Shown: positions 61,001 through 64,000 of the stretch, piece after piece
Position numbering within the stretch: the first letter of the stretch is position 1
Layout: each line of letters begins with the position of its first letter
DNA from: Lunularia cruciata
Taxonomy: Eukaryota > Streptophyta > Marchantiopsida > Lunulariales > Lunulariaceae
Reading direction: 5' to 3'
Assembly: GCA_948567375.1 (NCBI GenBank)
Contig: OX419761.1
Location: forward strand, 26,538,501-26,602,500
DNA length: 64,000 nucleotides
The notes under the pieces: model-generated
What the model was told of the DNA's origin: nothing
Database searches by the model: none
Seen by the model: only the letters and a program-made list of their open reading frames with translations
Position numbers and translations under genes: made by a program

Positions 61001-61653
61001 ATCCAACTTGGTGTCATGCCATTTGTAGTGTCGCATCTAGATTGCTTGGACACTGGAGTTGCAGTGATAGTAGTTAGAGTTTTCTCAGTAGTTTCTCAAA
61101 GACTACTTTCCGATGGTCAGATTTTGTGTTTGGGGTACTGACTTCACGGTGGTGCCCACCGTCACATTGTACTATTTGCACCATTGAGTGTGCCATCAGC
61201 GGGACGGTTAGGGTTCAGACCTAGCTCAAGTCCAAGGGGTATACTTTCAAAGTGCAGCTCCAGAGAGCTCACTTCTTTGATGTTGAGCCTTCGAGTTTTT
61301 GGCTATGGTAGATAGAGGCCGGCAAGCATCCAACTTGGTGTCACCCATTTGTAGAGTCGCATCTAGATTGCTTGGACATTGGAGCTGCAGTTACAATAGT
61401 AAGAGTTATTTCAGCAATTTCTTAAAGACTACTTTCCGACGGTCAGATTTTGTGTTTGGGGTACTAACTTCACGATGGTGCCCACCGTCACTTTGCACCA
61501 TTTGCACCACCGAGTGTGCCGTCAATGGGACCATTAGGGTTTAGACCTAGCTTGAGTCCAGGAGGTATACTTTTGAAGTGCAGCTCTAGAGAGCTCACTT
61601 CTCTGATGTTGAGCCTTCAAGTTTTTGGCTATGGTGGACAGAGGCCGGCAAGC
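61001..61653 (+). repeat. 327-bp tandem duplication in the family C leader or LTR
   Basis: Units start with ATCCAACTTGGTGTCA at 61001 and 61328 and both end at GGCCGGCAAGC. They keep the same order throughout. An antisense single copy of the second half lies at about 7950-8160. Confidence 0.88.
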
Positions 61654-62837
61654 CTCACCTTGATTCTCTATGCTTGAGAGGGTGTGGCTTGACTATAACT
61701 AGTGCCTAGTTGTTGGCAGTTTATAGAGTGACAGATCAAGTACTGATCTGAGTTGAGTTGAGTTGAGAGTAGTAAACAATTTGTTTACATCAAAGAAGTG
61801 AAGTCAAGGGGAAATCGGGTGCAAGAACTTTGAGTGTTAATGGTATCTCCAAGCTTGGTGATTGTTGGTAGTTCAATTCAAGTTTAGTTTTTCCTAGTGT
61901 GCAGAAGCTCATTCAATTGATGCACATTTAGCTATAAGACAGACGGTGTGCAGAAGCGCTGGCCAATTTTTGAGCAAAGAAGGAGCAAATTTTGAGTAAT
62001 GGTTGTGATTTTGAGCTCAAGAAGTGAAGGCAAGACCAATTTGTTGCAAGAATGTGGCTGAATTTTGGCATTTAGAGGCTTCAAGGCATAGGGCTATGAG
62101 AGGCTACAAAGACCTAGAAGGGCCAACAAGCCAACTTGCTGGCATGAGGCTAGCTAGTTTAGAGTAGATCTTGGTCATTGGTTGGCAAAATCTGCCTTTC
62201 TTGCTAGATTGTGCACAACAGGGTTTGACCCCTAGATCTCTCGCTCCCAGATTGGTGCCCTAGCCAACTGGTCCACCCTCACTTGTTGTCCTAGTGACTA
62301 TGCCACTTTTATCTATAAACATGTAGCTTTGGCTAGGAGAGGCAGTTTGATCCCATTCTTGGTGATCCTAGTAGCTTAGGATACAAACTTCTCTTATGTT
62401 AAATGCTAAATGGTGGCAGAGTCAATCCCGTGTTGTTTTATGAGATGGAGTGTTTTCATTTAGATTTTTAGTGATTTTACCCTCTCCATTCTATACTTCT
62501 TGTTTGTGCACCACGTTTGTGTGAGGTGCCCTGACTTTTGAGCGGTGGTGCTCTGGTGTGCGCTTGGTAGTGAGGCTAGAGTGATGACCAGTCAAATTAT
62601 CTTTGTTTCTCTCCAGTGAGGCAGGAAGTGATGACCTATAGACCATGAGAGTGCGTGTTATGATGGCAAGTTACAGGTTGCCCTTTCCCCTAGCATAGTT
62701 ATCTTGGTTACAGTTACATTAGTGGGTGGTGCTTAGTTGGTATTGGCACGTGGTGGTGTTGGCACTTGGTGGGATACTTGCGGTTGCAACTTGGGGTTGC
62801 AGTTGGTGGTTTTGGTTGCGGTTGCGGTTGCTTTGTC
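61654..62837 (+). mobile_element. Gypsy family C untranslated leader
   Basis: Its blocks recur in reverse at 6300-7940. The last part (62700-62830) is a GT-rich low-complexity stretch with repeated GTTGCGGTTGC. No tRNA primer site was recognised. Confidence 0.6.
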
Positions 62838-64000
62838 ATGACAGAGTTCTTGGGGGATTCCAATAGAGATAGCCTTGCAGTATGCAGTGGGTTCACTCAA
62901 AATGGTATTCGGTATCAGATTGTATCTCAAGTCCCAGTGAGAGAGGAGATTGACTCTGAGTTGGAGTTTGACACAAGAGTTGATTCAGTTGAGAGTGCAC
63001 TTGGTGTGTCCGCATCGTTGTTGTGGGACATGGATGAGATTTATGGGGCCTCCAAAGGCCCTAGGCGTTACTCTGGTATAGTGGGTACCATTGAGTTGGA
63101 TGACTTCATCTAGGAGTTTGATAGTTGGTGTGATATGCAGCAGATGCGGAACTCAACTTTGTTTACACCCTTCATGGCATGGAAGAAGTTGTTTTAGCAT
63201 CTAGAAAGTCCGCCGATGGATGACTACCATGAGTTCAAGAGAGGTCATTTGGAGGAGACTGAGTTATTGATTCCAGATCCTATGGAGCGAGTGGAGGGCC
63301 TAGTGGAGTTAGACCCATACCTTCATTTTTGGGTCAGCATCAGTCAGTGAGTAGTGGTGTTGCTTGTTGGACTTGTGGTGGACCTCACTATAGGAGAGAG
63401 TGTACTCAGGATAGCAAACCTGATACCTCTGGTGCATCACAGAGGCAGTGTGAGCATTGCTATAGATTTGGTCACACTAGTGATCGGTGTTTTGACCTAC
63501 ACCGGAAGTTACAAAGTGGTAGGGTTGCTATGGCAGGTTTCTACCTGCCATAGCAGCCCTACCACTTTGTTCATAGCTCTAGTTCATGGAGGACAAGGTA
63601 GTAGTAGAGGATCTAAACCTAGTAGGGGTGCAGTACCTACCCGTAATTTTGATACAACTATGGCTACTCGGATTGAGTAGTTGGAGCAAAGATTGGCTAG
63701 TATGGCCATTGCTCAGAGGAGATCAGAATCGGGTGTTGAGGCTTCCATCTCATATGTTGGTGATAGAGATGCTTTGGACTTCATGTGCAGAGCAGCACAG
63801 GTGGATGCATCTACAGCAATGACTAGGAGTGCAATACGTGCTCCAGAGCCTAGAGGAGCATCAGTGGAGTTGGACCCACAAAAAGGAGAGGTTGGGAGAC
63901 AAGTCAAACTTCCCCAATCTTTCATGCTATATGAGGCATTGCAGACAACATCCATGGTTCCTAGACGTCCTAGTGCAGGTGTGGTAGGTGGTGAGGGAGT
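62838..64000 (+). pseudogene. Family C gag with two zinc knuckles
   Basis: The frame from 62838 (MTEFLGDSNRDSLAV) runs to a stop at 63111-63113 and continues with DDYHEFKRGHLEETELL. At 63376-63550 two nucleic-acid-binding knuckles follow: CWTCGGPHYRREC (C-x2-C-x3-H-x4-C, one residue shorter than usual) and CEHCYRFGHTSDRC (C-x2-C-x4-H-x4-C). Gag would coat the genomic RNA. Just after the second knuckle a palindrome (63511-63570) brings a stop, and similar coding goes on in another frame (SRGSKPSRGAVPTRN). The window ends before pol. Confidence 0.72.
63511..63570. repeat. 28-bp near-perfect palindrome in gag
   Basis: Left arm 63511-63538 and right arm 63543-63570 pair at 27 of 28 positions around the loop TTCT. 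Confidence 0.92.

Overview
This is a window of nuclear DNA from a plant. Three plant-type genes with introns can be assembled: a long ObgC-type GTPase, an enolase-superfamily dipeptide epimerase and a B-type cyclin-dependent kinase. Their introns are short (about 75 to 805 bp, most under 250 bp). The kinase carries PSTALRE in its cyclin-binding helix. Around them are decayed Ty3/gypsy chromoviruses and LINEs. I favour a non-seed land plant (bryophyte-like) or a close streptophyte relative, but the sequence alone does not fix the species.

The left part (1 to about 28,100) is nearly all retroelement. Position 1 to 1190 is the end of a gypsy element (family B) with part of its LTR. Two LINE pieces in opposite orientations follow. 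Position 3616-5647 is the end of a second gypsy element (family A), and 5650-8170 is an antisense piece of a third family (C). A foldback element lies at 10637-10831 and LINE carboxy-terminal pieces at 11500-12430, 18617-19378 and 24700-26030. The best element is a family A copy at 19379-24310. It has both LTRs, a 5-bp target duplication (CAAAT), a primer-binding site, broken gag and pol reading frames and a chromodomain. Its integrase has been replaced by an antisense LTR of family B. The LTRs of family A carry perfect GAAnnTTC arrays, like heat-shock elements, upstream of a TATA box.

The middle (about 12,430-18,450 and 28,140-38,000) holds no gene I can support. It contains several small tandem duplications, hairpins, a (AT)37 microsatellite in a very AT-rich block, and further LINE 3' tails.

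The genic part is 38,020-53,098: ObgC on the minus strand (6 exons, 868 aa), the epimerase on the plus strand (5 or 6 exons, 468 or 443 aa) and CDKB on the minus strand (7 exons, 303 aa). The last two converge, with about 1.08 kb between their stop codons. Upstream of CDKB are perfect E2F and mitotic (MSA) motifs, which fits S/G2/M-phase expression.

The right end (54,400-64,000) has a cluster of short tandem duplications, an unrecognised decayed coding region at 57,740-59,820, antisense gypsy polymerase remains, and the 5' part of a family C gypsy element. That element has two CCHC zinc knuckles, followed at once by a near-perfect 28-bp palindrome that breaks the gag frame.
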